Shown piece after piece: positions 46,490 to 58,551 of a stretch of DNA of 64,000 nucleotides. This DNA comes from Phlegmacium glaucopus (taxonomy: Eukaryota > Basidiomycota > Agaricomycetes > Agaricales > Cortinariaceae): the NCBI GenBank assembly GCA_015039465.1, contig MU130078.1, forward strand, positions 59,877 to 123,876. Reading direction: 5' to 3'. The notes below the pieces were generated by a model. That model saw only the letters and a list, made by a program, of their open reading frames with translations. It did not search any database and had not been told where the DNA came from. Each line of letters opens with the position of its first letter. Position 1 is the stretch's first letter. The position numbers were made by a program, and so were the translations under genes.

Positions 46490-48932
46490 ATGTTAGACGA
46501 TGATATCGTGTACTTGGGCACAAGAAATAATGCTTCAACACCACCAGGTCGCTCCCCTCAACGCCCAGTAACGGGTGAGATTGTTAATCCCTCAGACCCA
46601 TATATGAGGTACAACTGATCTTTCTTTCCTCTAGGCATAGCATTACACATTGAGAAATCGGGCGGGATAGAGGCATATGGCATGCTTTTCAGGAGAACTA
46701 ACACATCGGTCGTTCACATTGGTCGTCGCTCAGGGTTTGACTCAGACAGAAGATCAGAAGATGCTGAACTGGGTAATGCCATGTTCCGATGTGCCGTCGT
46801 TAGCAGAAAACATGCCAAAATCGCTTTCTCAGATAGTGGCCTCGTACGATTCATCTTTTATTCTCATTGTCTGTTCACTGATCGCTGTCTCATCGCCTAG
46901 GCCTACCTTATTGATCTCGGCTCGCATCACGGAACTCATATCCGTAAACCTGGAGAGAGGTTTTCTAGACCTTTGAAGCCAGAAACTCCCAGCCTTCTCG
47001 CTGATGGCGATATTGTGACCTTTGGCAAGTCTGTGGGCAAGAATGAGGAGTGTGTTAAACCCGTCGTCGCCCGAATCGAACTCCTCTTCAGTGGTCATAA
47101 CGGTACCCATTCTACCTCTCCCATTAAACCCCTTGTCGTACCTTGCAATTCCTCCTCATCATCGGAGAAATCGAGTGTTAAATCTAATTCTGGACGCTTC
47201 GGAGTCAATGACACTTCTTCATCTTCAGACGAGTCTTCTTTCAACTCAGGGATGTACTCGGATATCGAGGAGATTCCTGCGCCGACCACTTCAAGTTCAA
47301 AGGCAGTTACATCTCAGAACCCGCCCTGCAGCACAAGTTCATTCTTGAAACGGCTGCTGCCTCCTTCTCATTCCCCAGGCGCCCCACGCAGGGACTTCCT
47401 TCCCTCCTTGTCGGAAATAGTCGAAAGGCCACTAGCTCATGTCTCTATGTTCTTGAGTGCCTTTGGGCCAGAATCCGTACCTACATCCCCAAACGTATGC
47501 AATTTCAGTCCTTTACCGCCCATACATGACTTGGAACGTTCCACATCACCATTGGCTTTCACGGGATCTGACTTCCTCCCCGTTGGCTTTGATGCATCCC
47601 AACATGACATCTACGAGATTTCAGATCATGTTGCGTCCAAGTCGAGATCGCATTCGCCCATGGACCTCGCCAGTCCATCTCCACCTCGCGAAGTCATTCC
47701 TCTGACGTCTATTCAACCCCCTCAACTTATAACCTTGACGAAACAGCTTGATGTTCCGAATCTTGCTTTAGATGGCCCATCTTCTTCGAGTTCCTTTGAA
47801 AATAATGCTGTGGCATCTGAAAATGCTGTCATTGAAGGCAGTGCCGATGGCGGTGAAGCCGCCTCGGCGCTTCCCAGCGATGCTCTACCTCCATCTGATA
47901 TGGTAGGAACCAGAGATAGCGCCTCTACATCTGCACAAATGAAGAAGTTTGAAGAGCTGTTAGAGAAACTTCAGGTGAATTTGTGCGACCTTCCTATATG
48001 AGTTTTTGAGACTAATCACAAGATTTCAGTTCGATGTGTCTAAATTGCACAATCACCGGCGCAAATATAAAGCTCGATTCAACTCTAATGTGGAAGTGAT
48101 CTCGGGCAAGCTTGCCCAGTTCGATGATCGTCTTGCAGAAGTCGATGCGGAATATACAATGCTGTTTGACCAAGTCGACACTATTCATCACGTTGATATT
48201 CCTGATCTTCAAACTCAGCTTGGGGCCCTCCAGGAGCGGGTGGATGACCTTCCCGACCCCTTCTCTACTCCCGACCCCAGAGAATGCACACCTCAACCTG
48301 TTTTGCATGAAAGAGAAGATGTGAAAGCCAACATTCAGGCTCTTCAGTCCTTAGTTGACGGTATGTTTATTTGGGTCGGCCTTGAGCGTCTTTTAACATC
48401 CTTGTTTCTAGAAATGCAAATTCTCCAAGAGACGAGTCGAGTACAAATGGCTGCTGAGATTGAAGCCATTAAGGTCATGCGAGAAACAGCGATGGCTGAT
48501 ATTGCCGAAGCACAAGTCAGGGCTGCCAAGGCCAGCCAGGTATGCACTAAAACATCTAAGGTTGTGATTGAACATTGTTTCACCCCCCTTGACAATTCTC
48601 AGACTCCCGTTCTACTGTCGTTGAAGCGAAAGCGAGATGATACGGACGAGAACGAGGAGGTTGATGACATTCAACAAGACGTCGATTTTGCCCATGTTGA
48701 ATGTTCATTCCATCTAGCTAACCAAGACAAGGATGTGGTGATGGATGAAGAAGTTCCTTCCACCAAACTTGATATCTTGGCAGCTGCACCGGGGACGGCT
48801 GCTACCCATCGTCAGCTCGATGTACCCCCCCCTCGGAAACGTGCAAGGCGAATTGCCTCTGTCTTGGCTCAAACAGCTACCGCAGTGACCATTGGTGCTG
48901 TGGTCACTTGGTCCGCGTTAGCCTTCAGTTAA
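46490..48932 (+). CDS. tail-anchored FHA-domain protein
   Basis: Exons: 46490-46574, 46635-46843, 46901-47974, 48030-48360, 48412-48539, 48603-48932 (718 residues, phases close). The FHA domain (about 30-125) shows VHIGRRSG, CAVVSRKHAKI and LIDLGSHHGTHI, the Arg, Ser-Arg-Lys-His and His-Gly-Thr residues that bind phosphothreonine. A long acidic Ser-rich segment and coiled coils (about 450-620) follow. A basic RKRARRIAS stretch then precedes a hydrophobic C-terminus (VLAQTATAVTIGAVVTWSAL). FHA plus coiled coil plus C-terminal anchor is the layout of Far9/Far10/SLMAP proteins of the STRIPAK phosphatase complex at nuclear or ER membranes. I offer that as a possible assignment, not a firm one, because the coiled coils here are short. 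Confidence 0.83.
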
Positions 48933-49935
48933 GCGACCTCACTGATCTTGAGTTGATGAACAATCAGAGGAAGCCTTCAAGTCAAGGTGTTATTATGGAC
49001 ACCACTGTATGTACGAGTATGAATGTAACGGTATATGTAGCCTTTTCTCTTCGTTCCATTTTCTTTTCTCGGTGGTTTGTAGGAGTAGGTTACTACGATG
49101 TATTTATTCAAATGATTGAAAATATTGAAATTCGTTCAGCGTAAAACTCGGTATTGCTACACCGTGATTAGTGTGGGGATATCTGTCACAGTACGTCGAT
49201 TATACTTGATAGTTGAGATATCGCCGCCAGGGTGGTAAACGCCGCCGTGTCAAACATTCGCGGAAACTGGATCAATGTTGCCTGATGCAACCAAGGATTC
49301 TAGTCATGGGTGCAAAATAGTGACTGTCCTGAGAGAGAGACCAGGTATCGATGCTTGGATCCGGTATAAGGAGAAGTCACCATATATTGACTGGATGTAT
49401 CATGATGACACCTAAGGCCTAAGTTCTTGACTCTAGAATCACGCTAGAAGTTGAAAAATCATATATCGTAGTGGCATAACGGGATGTGAATCAGAGTCGT
49501 GTAGGGGCCTGTCAAGGTTTGGATTATTTCACTCAAGAACAGCAAGCATCCTGCCAAGGTCCGGATAATGGATAGGTTTGAAGTCATTCCAATGCCATTT
49601 AGGAAGAGACAAGATCTATGAAGTCCTCAAATTAAAGTCAGCTTGGGCTGTCATAGATATGTAATCCACATGGTCATCGCTCGAGAATGGGATTCGAAGC
49701 GGACATAGAACACGGTGGACGAAGCTTGCAAGTTTGAGGCTTGCAAGTTAACGAGGACGGTCCGATGACCTGACAGCATCGATAAGAGTAACTTTAATGA
49801 TAGGACAAAGGGACCGACCGTGTAGTGGATTGAGCTATAAACACGATGAAAAGCCATGCTGATTTCACAAGCATGAGTCACAATAAGATACAAGTACGTA
49901 GGTTGAATAAAACAAGATAAAGATGATTATTAATA
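48933..49935. other. gene-free convergent spacer
   Basis: 1 kb between the 3' ends of the FHA gene and SAC3. Only short frames are present; no repeat or RNA gene was recognised. Confidence 0.5.
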
Positions 49936-52900
49936 CTATGAGCCAACATATTTCCTCTTCATGTCCCTCGTCAGAGCACGTAACATAGCTACAGTGATCG
50001 TAGGTTGTTCTTCCATTGGGGCCAACGACAGTATACTGTTCGTTGGCGATGCAGAATCTCTTCCATTCACTAAAGGTGTTGAAGGTATACTATGATCGTC
50101 ATTGGTGGATGCAATGGATGCAGAAAACCGAGGTCGCTTGGTTTCGGGACTTTTTGTCAAATAAACCAGGGTCAGAAAGTGCTTCCTGGGACAAAGAACC
50201 TAAGAACGCAAAAGCTTACCTGTCCTGCTCACTCGGAGCAACTGAATTCAATCTCCGTTTGGGTGAGCGACGGACGCTAAAGTTAAGAATTTGCAGTAGT
50301 TTCATCTGTTGATGCCGCATGGTCTCTTTAAAAGAGTCGATGGAGGAGGTGATACTCGACGTAGGAACAATAAATTGGTTATTGGAAAATTTTGAATGTA
50401 GTCGCTGGAATCGGGTTCGCGTGATTTCGAAAAGATGTTCGATGAAGATTCGTGTAGGAAAATCTATTCGATGAAGAGGACTGAGGGTGAGCAATGGGTT
50501 GGAAAAGCATGTTGTTCCACGAACCTTGTCCAATATTTCTATGCGATTGCAAATCCATCGCGACCATTCTCGCATCGTCTTGGGAGTTCCAATGTGAGAG
50601 CCACTCGTTAACATCATCAAAAGTTGACCTTTTGGCGTGGTTGTTGAAAACGTTTGAAACACTGGAGCAAAAAAAAAGATACGTACTCGCTGTCTTCAAG
50701 TTGAGTACAGTCGAAAGCAGGTAATGGTTCTTGTTGCCCTTGTGCCTCCAGCAGTGATTGCACCAGTAACGACATGGTGTTAAACAATGTCACGCAGACT
50801 TGAACTAGTTGAGCGTACAGGCACCAGTTGACTAGGGATTCAAGATGAGAGCAATACTTGATTGAAGTTATAGAGTCACTCACAGGATCCATTTGTGCTG
50901 CAATTTTCAATCCATTCACTCAAAAACGAGCTAAATGTTGTTTCAAATATCTTGAAGACGCCTCTCAGCGACAATGTTTGAACGAGTTTCCCCTCCAAAT
51001 CCAGGTCAAGCGACTGCAATGCCGTATCAAATTTGTTGTCGAGGTCTTTTGTGACAGCAGTCATAGCGAAAATCTGATAACTTTGAAGTACCGAATCTGC
51101 AACGAGCTTTTTCACCTGATAGAATATAATTTTATGTACTTTCTCCTTCTTCTGAACTCGGTAAAAATACTCACCATGTCGAAAAAGTCGGATGCAGCAC
51201 GAATCTCTTCTCCCTCCGTCCAACAAATAATGAACAACGAAGGAATATATCGACGTTTGGCAGGCAAAGCTTTGACGATATCTCGCAGCCGAGAGCAATC
51301 ATCCAAGATGCGATATTTCCTGGAAGACCGCGTTCATCAGAAAATGATTTCAACAAGCATCCGAGATACAACGACATACTTCTCAAGGTTATCGGCCACA
51401 TCACCCAATGGAGTACATTCAAACACAATCATGCCAGGAGAGCCTGATGCTGTAGATCCATTCGATACCTCAGATGATAAAGGGATCGTAAATATCGAAT
51501 CCGACGCCCAAGAACCAGAAACCGGGATGTCAAACTTGCGTTCCAGCCAAATAGCCGTCGCATCACTTTCTGGATTCATTGACAACCATATCTGCCATGG
51601 AAGTTGCGACGTGGCCGCCCAGCGCGTATTGACGTGTTTTCTTACGACTTGAAGGAAAGACCCCTGAGCCCAGCGCAGCTCATGTTCTTCATGATTCTGG
51701 AAAAGTTGGATATGTATGCGAACAAGATCGAAAGAAGGCCAGAAAACAAGGAGGGGAAAAAAAGTAAATCCGTCAGGTCCATTGAAAATGGCAGAAAGTA
51801 GGCAACAAGAACAGTCTGCACCTCTTTGAATCGTTTTGCGAGTTCCTCATCTGTCCGTGGTGGATGATACTGACTTGAAATCCGTCGACGTGCTCGTTTC
51901 CTTTGCGCAGGAGGGCTATTGACTTCACCTGATGCGATGCCTGTGTCTGACATTCGTCTCTTCCCATTAGTTAGAGAAAGTTGAGGGGCTGGCAGACTTC
52001 GATTATGCAGCTTTTCGCGATAAGCGTCGCCGTGTTGACATGCTTCAAGCCACGCTGCTTTATCAACCGCAACTTTGAGCCATCGTTTGAAGCAGTTTTT
52101 CACCAGCAGACTTCTTTGAGCGAATGCCAAAGCCTTGTTCTTCATTTCTTCTACTTGATTTTCGTCATACTTGGGAGTTTGAGGCGCTTTGCCCTTTCCA
52201 TTGGTTGTTAGTAATGTATCTTGCTTTGTTGAGCTTGTCGTATGAAATGGTGAGAAATTGTGTAGTGTTTTCGATCCCGACGCAGTAGGCGTCCCAATAA
52301 CGAGGGGACTTAGTGCTTCGGGAGTCCTTGGCGTACCCGGGCTGTCCAAGGTGCTGCGAAGATGATCTAACAATGGATTTAGTAGATGAATAGAGGTTGA
52401 AGGGGTCGAAGGAAGAGGTATCGGTTTTGGCTTGGGAAGAGGTGGAGGGAGCTGCGGAGATCCTATCGAGGAAGATGTGGAACTTGAACTTATTGAAGTA
52501 TTCGTGTTAATCTTAAGGAGGGGCGGGGCGGTAAGCCGACCACTAACAAATGTCGTTGGAAGCGAACTTGGTAGTGGGGGTGTTGCACTTGGTCTGTCAG
52601 AGTTGAAGAAGGATGGGGGTGCGGGGGAAGACGATGACGGAGTAGAAGCGGGTGTTCCGTTCGTTGTAGGAGTGGGTAATGATGAAAAACTGGGTAGGTT
52701 TGTTGAAATAGTTTGGATATTGTCAGCAGGGGTTGGGGATGGTGATGGGAAAAGCAATGATGAGGATGATGCTTTTCGCTGAGTTGTGGGTGCTGGGAGT
52801 AATACCTGAGGAGTGAATGGTTGCGCTTGTGGATTTAATGAAGGCGGTGCCGAATTTGGTGGTGCAGGGATTGAGAAGAATTGTATTTTTTCCTGGCCTG

Positions 52901-54876
52901 GTTGAGAACCGCTGAGACCATTAAAGATGCTCTTGGGAGGTTCCGGCTGGGATGTGCCAGAGGTAAGTACTAGTGGATTTTGCACTCCTTTTGAGCCTGG
53001 AGAGAGATGATGAGATAACTCAATCAATTGCACCAAAATCAAAACCAAAAATCATTTACCAAAGAAGTTAGGAATTGATGGACTCGATGTTGATCCATTT
53101 GAGAAAGGGGTAGGGTTGACAGCAGCCACCAGGGGGGTAGATGCCATTGATATCGAAGTGGAGGCAGCTGGGCCTCCGAAATCAGCTTGGAGTCGAGGAT
53201 CAGATGCCGGGGGCGTTGGAGGCTGGTTCAAGTTGGAGAATGCAGAACCTCCAAATATCGATGGCGTGCCAAAGACATTAGGAGTAGAGACCAATCCGGC
53301 AAAGGCAGATGTAGCCACAGAAGGTGCAGTGGATGCTGGAGTAGACGTCGGCGGTTGTGAGGTGAAGCTGGACGATAACCAACCATTCGAGCTCGGTTTA
53401 AGTGGACTCGGGGCTGAAACTTGCTGGAGTTCAGTCTCGTCTTCCTGCCAATCCTCGGCTTCCATCTCATCTGTTTCATCAACCTCCGTATCGTCCGCTT
53501 TAGTAGATATGCCATCAATGATATCAGAGATAGTCAAATCTCCCCGAATGGCTTCTATATCCTCGACCGTCCCTTTCCCAAATAGTCTCTCCAAAATACA
53601 TGCGACCAGGTATATCATCACAATGCTACCCTGTTCAGCCAACACGGCAGCTAACTGGCCAAAGATAGCCATAGAGTCTGCGTCAACAACCAAGGGAGAA
53701 GTTTTACTTATTGGAGTACTTTTTTGCTGGACATGTCGCCGAAAGTCGGTAGTAAGTTTGAACACGGGATGGGAGGTGATATGGTCAGGAATATCTTCGT
53801 GGCGTTCTTTCTGGTCACGGATATGGATAAGTCGGTGATAAACGCGCATTTCCAGCTCTGTTGGAGATTCATAGCGGCCGCGCTGGTCTTCATAAAATTC
53901 CTTAAGACTTTGCAGTGCTGCAAGCAAAAAAAATCAGATGAATCCTCGTTTCCAAAGCCACACGAGCTTACTATTCATGAGCTGTTGTTCTTCCATTTGG
54001 ACAAACCCGACTTGGTTTTGTTCCAAATCCCGTACCATATGCAAAGTTAGGATGTGGAACCGAGCACAGCGGTCATGGCACGCGATGGCGAGAGGACCTG
54101 TAATATGTTGCATAGTGAAGTCATTACGGACTGCTCGGGAACGGTCACGAATGAAATTGCATGTTTGAACGAGTCCACCTCGTGGAAGTAGGTCATGAAA
54201 GAGGTAGTCCAGTGTTCGCTAAGTGGAGGAAATGAGCACCAAGAGGCGTTAATCGAAGGCTATTAGCTAACTTTGAGAACGTGAGGCGGTCGCAGGTCCG
54301 ATGGCAGGGTTTTATCGCCTGCAGCACGCTCATACATTTTTACAGCGCGATTGTGATTGACTCGTTTTGTTCCAGGGATCTTCAAAGATGTCGGCGTAGA
54401 TTTCTTAATGACAGAAAAATGAAAATTTACAGACCGTTTCCCATTCAAATAAGTTGTTTTCTCTTTCACGTCTATATCTCTCGAATCGCGGACACATGTC
54501 CATGCATGTCCCAACAATAGTTATGGCATCCTCTAATCGTTTGGGTACTAAAGGGTCGTCCATTTTGCCTTCGGCAATAGCTTTCTTACGCTCAGTAGCT
54601 CTGGCTTTGACCAACTTATGAAAAAGTGAGTTGATACTTTTAAGATTGGAGGCACAACGATATACATACCTCTTGATAGAATTTTTCACGCTCTTCAGGC
54701 GTATCCAGCTCTGGTTCCTTAATCTCATTTATGGATTCCGTCATCATTTCTTGCAAAATTTCTTGCTCTTCCTGGTTGTCCTTTTGTTCATCGAACTCTT
54801 GCTGAACGGGTGGACTAGTTATTGTGGCACGTTGCTCTGGTTGTGGTGTAGAGTGGTCAATAATGGGGTTGAACAA
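49936..54876 (-). CDS. SAC3: SAC3/GANP-type nuclear mRNA export factor
   Basis: This is a single large gene on the minus strand. The SAC3/GANP core is encoded at 54730-53640: LDTPEEREKFYQE, GTCMDMCPRFERYRRERENN, GTKRVNHNRAVKMYERAAG, LPSDLRPPHVLKRTLDYLFH, ARFHILTLHMV and LKEFYEDQRGRYESPTELEM. This domain forms the TREX-2 scaffold with Thp1 and Sem1 and couples transcription to mRNA export at nuclear pores. A Ser/Pro-rich region with F/G-type repeats (TPNVFGTPSIFGGSAF) follows, suiting nucleoporin contact, then a long C-terminal part (52200-49936) with RKRARRRISS and a final TVAMLRALTRDMKRKYVG. I join the coding blocks because no start or stop signal separates them. The 5' end is unresolved: the open frame reaches back to a TGA with no ATG, and a one-base shift would join it to an ATG-initiated frame starting near 54992. 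Confidence 0.85.
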
Positions 54877-55730
54877 TCCACGGTAACGGCCCAGCCAGTC
54901 ACATCACGGGACATATAACCTGTACTATCACGTGTTATGTGAAGCTGAATCCTGATCGACTTATCATCAGTGTCACATCGAAGTCTGGCCATGGGAGACT
55001 AGTTTTTTAAGGGATCGCTGCAGCAACCAACTCTGATATTTGCTTGGATATATCACACACAGACTACTCAATTATAGATCAAAAAATAAAGCAAGAAATT
55101 CCATTTTGCTTGCACCAATATTACAGGGTAAGACTCAAAATCTGGTTAAAACAGTCCCGCATTACCAAAGTAAGTACTGCGTAGCTTTCGAGATATTATA
55201 TACGCATGTGATTACTTATACGAAATTTTAGGGCATTCAGAGCGACAGGAGGGGAGATACAGAGCTTGATGTCCACTCGTCACGTTGCCTCAATCGGATA
55301 AGTCAGTGTGACTATTCCGAAATTCGTGACAAAGTTTACTTTTTGGGATGTGCACACTCGGCTTTCTTCCGACCTACAGTACCTTATACCAGACACTTCA
55401 GACTTCAAAGCTTCAAGGGCTGGTCCATATATTATCACGTCGAATACCAAAGTCCGATTGGCGAAAGTTGCTGTCGATGTTTTCCTATTCACGATTTGGT
55501 CAACATTTTGAAAACTCCCAAGCAAGCGCAAGGTCCCGGAGTGTGCGGTTTCGCCGGCTGTGTTGATCTGTAGATGGTGATTATCTACGTGCAAATCATG
55601 CCATGAGTCATTGCACATGCTCGCCGGATTCCCATATTCCAACACCTCTGTGTCAGTACTGTACTCGTCTTCACTCACAGTCACAACAGACACACGCCAA
55701 CTGCCACAAATCCGTTGCACCATCTCTTCG
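54877..55730. other. divergent upstream region with an unassigned open frame
   Basis: Between SAC3 and the small membrane-protein gene. A minus-strand open frame of 163 codons (55771-55280) overlaps the first 41 bases of the next gene. Its translation (for example RTLVFDVIIYGPALEALKSE) resembles nothing I know. It could be a real divergent gene starting at a later Met, or chance. Confidence 0.35.
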
Positions 55731-56377
55731 ATGCATTCCTTTATCAACGAAATCGTCGGCTGCCTTTGCATGGGACGTACTGCTGCCCACTACGACGTCC
55801 TAGAAGAACAGCCTTCCTTCAACTTCACTCACGAAAAGCACCCACAAAACACCGAATCCCAAGCAGCAGACATTCTATCTACACTCTATGCTGCTCATGC
55901 CAACGACAAACATCTCAATCAGCGTCTACAAGGCATCGTCCACGAGACAGGGTGGTACGATCATCTCGCCGCTGCAGTCCTCACTGGGTTGGAGAACGCG
56001 CTCAAGGCAGAGGCACCCATGGGCCAGGCGATGAAAGACGCCCATGAGAAAGCAACGCAGATCGTTGCGGACATCTTTGGGTTTGCAAAGAAACATCCAG
56101 TGTTCTGCGCTGTCGTTGCGTTGGGGATACTCGTGATTTTAGCGCCGTGGGCGATTGGGGCGATTGGCTTTGGGGAGCTCGGTCCCATTGAAGGTATGTT
56201 TATATGTGCCAGGGGAATACTATGCTAATGTGTCGTTTGCTTGTAGGAACCTTTGCCGCCTGGTGGCAGTCGACATATGCAGGTTATGTCCCGGCGGGAT
56301 CATTGTTCTCGTTCTTCCAGCGACTGGGAATGATTTGGCGGGTGAAATTGGTCGCATCTCCAGCAGTGGCCGTTTGA
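55731..56377 (+). CDS. small membrane protein with IFI6/IFI27-like hydrophobic domain
   Basis: Exons 55731-56193 and 56247-56377 (197 residues, phases close). A soluble N-terminal half (about residues 25-105) is followed by a hydrophobic span VFCAVVALGILVILAPW and then GFGELGPIEGTFAAWWQSTY, GYVPAGSLFSFFQRLGM. The Gly-rich pattern GF..GP..G..AA..QS..G.V..GSLF...Q..GM matches the interferon-induced 6-16 (IFI6/IFI27) domain, which occurs in fungal proteins as well as animals. Animal members act at mitochondrial or ER membranes in cell-death control; transfer of that role to fungi is only inference. The intron splits the domain at a Gly codon. An alternative 3' splice (GTGAAA donor at about 56340) would change the last eleven residues. 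Confidence 0.72.
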
Positions 56378-56685
56378 GTCATACGAAATCTCATAGTCGC
56401 ACTGGGACAGCAACTGTAGGGGTCGTGCGGTTTCGTTTTGGTTCAATCATATCGCCAGTTATAATAATATCAAACGCCTGCTACGTTGATACATGTGACT
56501 TTTCAAAAGTATGAACTTTTTTATGTTTATGCGCTTTGTTTTGTGATATGGGAGAAAGGAGGGGAACTTTTGACTATACATTCCATCATGTGATCGAATT
56601 AGGCAACTAATGTAGATAAAACTATTATGTATCTCAAGACGTAGTCAAAATTACTCGCTCATAGTAGGCCCAAGCTTAGGGGCAT

Positions 56686-58551
56686 CTACTTAATCGTGTG
56701 ATCTTCCAAATTCCTCCACTCATGTTGGTCAAACATGAAGCGAGGGACATCAAGCTCCGACATCGTCTGAAGATCAGCCTTGAAATCGCATACCGGCTTC
56801 TGTAAAAAAATATTATAATGATCTTGGGTTAACCGATCCTTATATTCTTGTGTTAATTCGTAGTCGAAGATCTCGCAATCGCCAGTAACGGCATTCGCTC
56901 GCACACGGAAGGTGTCACGTTGGAGTGGTTTAGCTCTGGGTTCGTCTGGTTGTTTTGGGGGTTCAGGAGGTCGAAATCGAGGAAATTGTGATGGGGGGAA
57001 GAGATGACGGATGGTGGGCTGAGGGGGGTGAGAGCTAGTGGATGGCCCGGCGTGATTGTCAGTTGTGCCAGTCCGACTGTGTCCGTGAGATTTAGTCCCC
57101 GGAGAAGTAAAGGAACCACTGAGTGACGGGCCGGCAATATCACTGATATGACTTCCCTCGCGCCGAGCCTTCTTGGATACAGGACCCAAATATTCGAGGA
57201 CGGAGGAGGCGAAGCTCCTCTGTATGGTGATTGATTTCTCAACTTCGTTCTCACTGCCGTCGTCCCCATCTTCGAATTCCTCGCGAGCGCGCTTAAGGGG
57301 TGAGCTCGGCTTTTCGATCAGAGAAGGGGGTGGGCTAGAAGGAGATCTAGCGGAGACCGTGGACGAAATCCTGGATCGTTTTTGATGGCCTATATTTTCA
57401 TCGGACAGGCTCTCTGCAGAGCGTTTACGCTTATTTGGAGTTCGGGGTCCACTGGGAAAATTAAATTAAATATCATGAGGAACGAGGAATGAGGGGGTAA
57501 CGTACGAAGATTTTGTATTGCCTCCAGTTCTACCTTCATCACTGGAATCGTCAGAACCATATGATTGGGTGTTGTCCTTTGCTTTTCCTTTTCCCTTGGG
57601 ATCGCTATGTATTTGGCCAGTGCCTTTATCGTGTCCCTCAGCGCCACCACGCTTTGACTTCGACGAGTCAGCATCTTCATCGTTGGAATGGTTAAATTCT
57701 GCATCTAGCACGGAAAGATCTCTGCAAACTAATTTGCCCGCTGCCACAGACGCTGCCACATCCTCGTCAATCCCTTTAGCGACACGTGGCCCCACAATAT
57801 TTCGGACTTTCTTCAAGACCTCTTGTAACTTGCCTTCTTCAGCTTTGATCAGAGCGCTCACCTCCAAGACATCGGCGGCAGTATCTCTTGCAGCTGATTT
57901 CGTCTGATGGATTCGAGTGCGTAGGTCATTGTGTTGATCACGAAGTTGTTTAAACATGCTTTGAAAGGGGGGGTAGATCTCTAGATGGTCGTCTCCGTCA
58001 ACACGATCTTGAAGAGGCGGGATTGAAGGTTCCCTATGAGGTGGGCTGATTGGGGACTCCTGTCTCTCTGGGACGGGTCCCTCTCCCTCAGGGTCACCGT
58101 CGTCAGGAGTAGGCAGGCGCGCTACGTGAACATGTCCATGAGCAGTGTCCTGAACCGGGCTTGATCGAACTTCCGCCACATCTCGTTCGAGTTGTTGTGG
58201 CTCAGGGGATTCGACGACGTCTGTGCGCCTAACGACTTGTTGGCCTAACGCGCCGTTGATCAGAACATGTTCAGGGTGAAGAGGTATCGCCAAGTTTTGA
58301 GACACAAGTAATCTCAAGATCTCTTCGGAAGGTATCGAAGATGCATTTGGAATTTCACATAACTAAAGAGGCATTGATTCAACTGACTTTTCAATAGCAT
58401 CAAAGACGGATGAACTTACCTCAGCATAGTCGCGTTGAATATCAATGGTCGAGCAAGAAAAAGTATGTGGGGAGATCGTCTCAGTTTCGTCCTCAGATAG
58501 AACGATGACAATCGGTTCCAATTTATGCCCAGGTGGTAAAAGATCAGACAT
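56686..58551 (-). CDS. disordered orphan protein with coiled coil, probably nuclear
   Basis: Exons 58551-58420, 58362-57506, 57451-56686 (584 residues, phases close). It starts MSDLLPPGHKLEPIVIVLSE. A predicted coiled coil lies at about residues 190-260 (FKQLRDQHNDLRTRIHQTKS, ADVLEVSALIKAEEGKLQEV). Highly charged and Ser-rich segments with likely nuclear localisation signals follow (TPNKRKRSAE, PLKRARE, VSKKARRE). The C-terminal 70 residues look more structured (DTFRVRANAVTGDCEIFDYE, LTQEYKDRL, FMFDQHEWRNLE). I recognise no named family. The first 20 coding bases are repeated in the downstream duplication at 61683-61702. Confidence 0.72.

Noticed and set aside
52432..53838. Long plus-strand frames opposite SAC3
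   Set aside because: Antisense shadows of low-complexity Ser/Pro/Thr codons of the real minus-strand gene.
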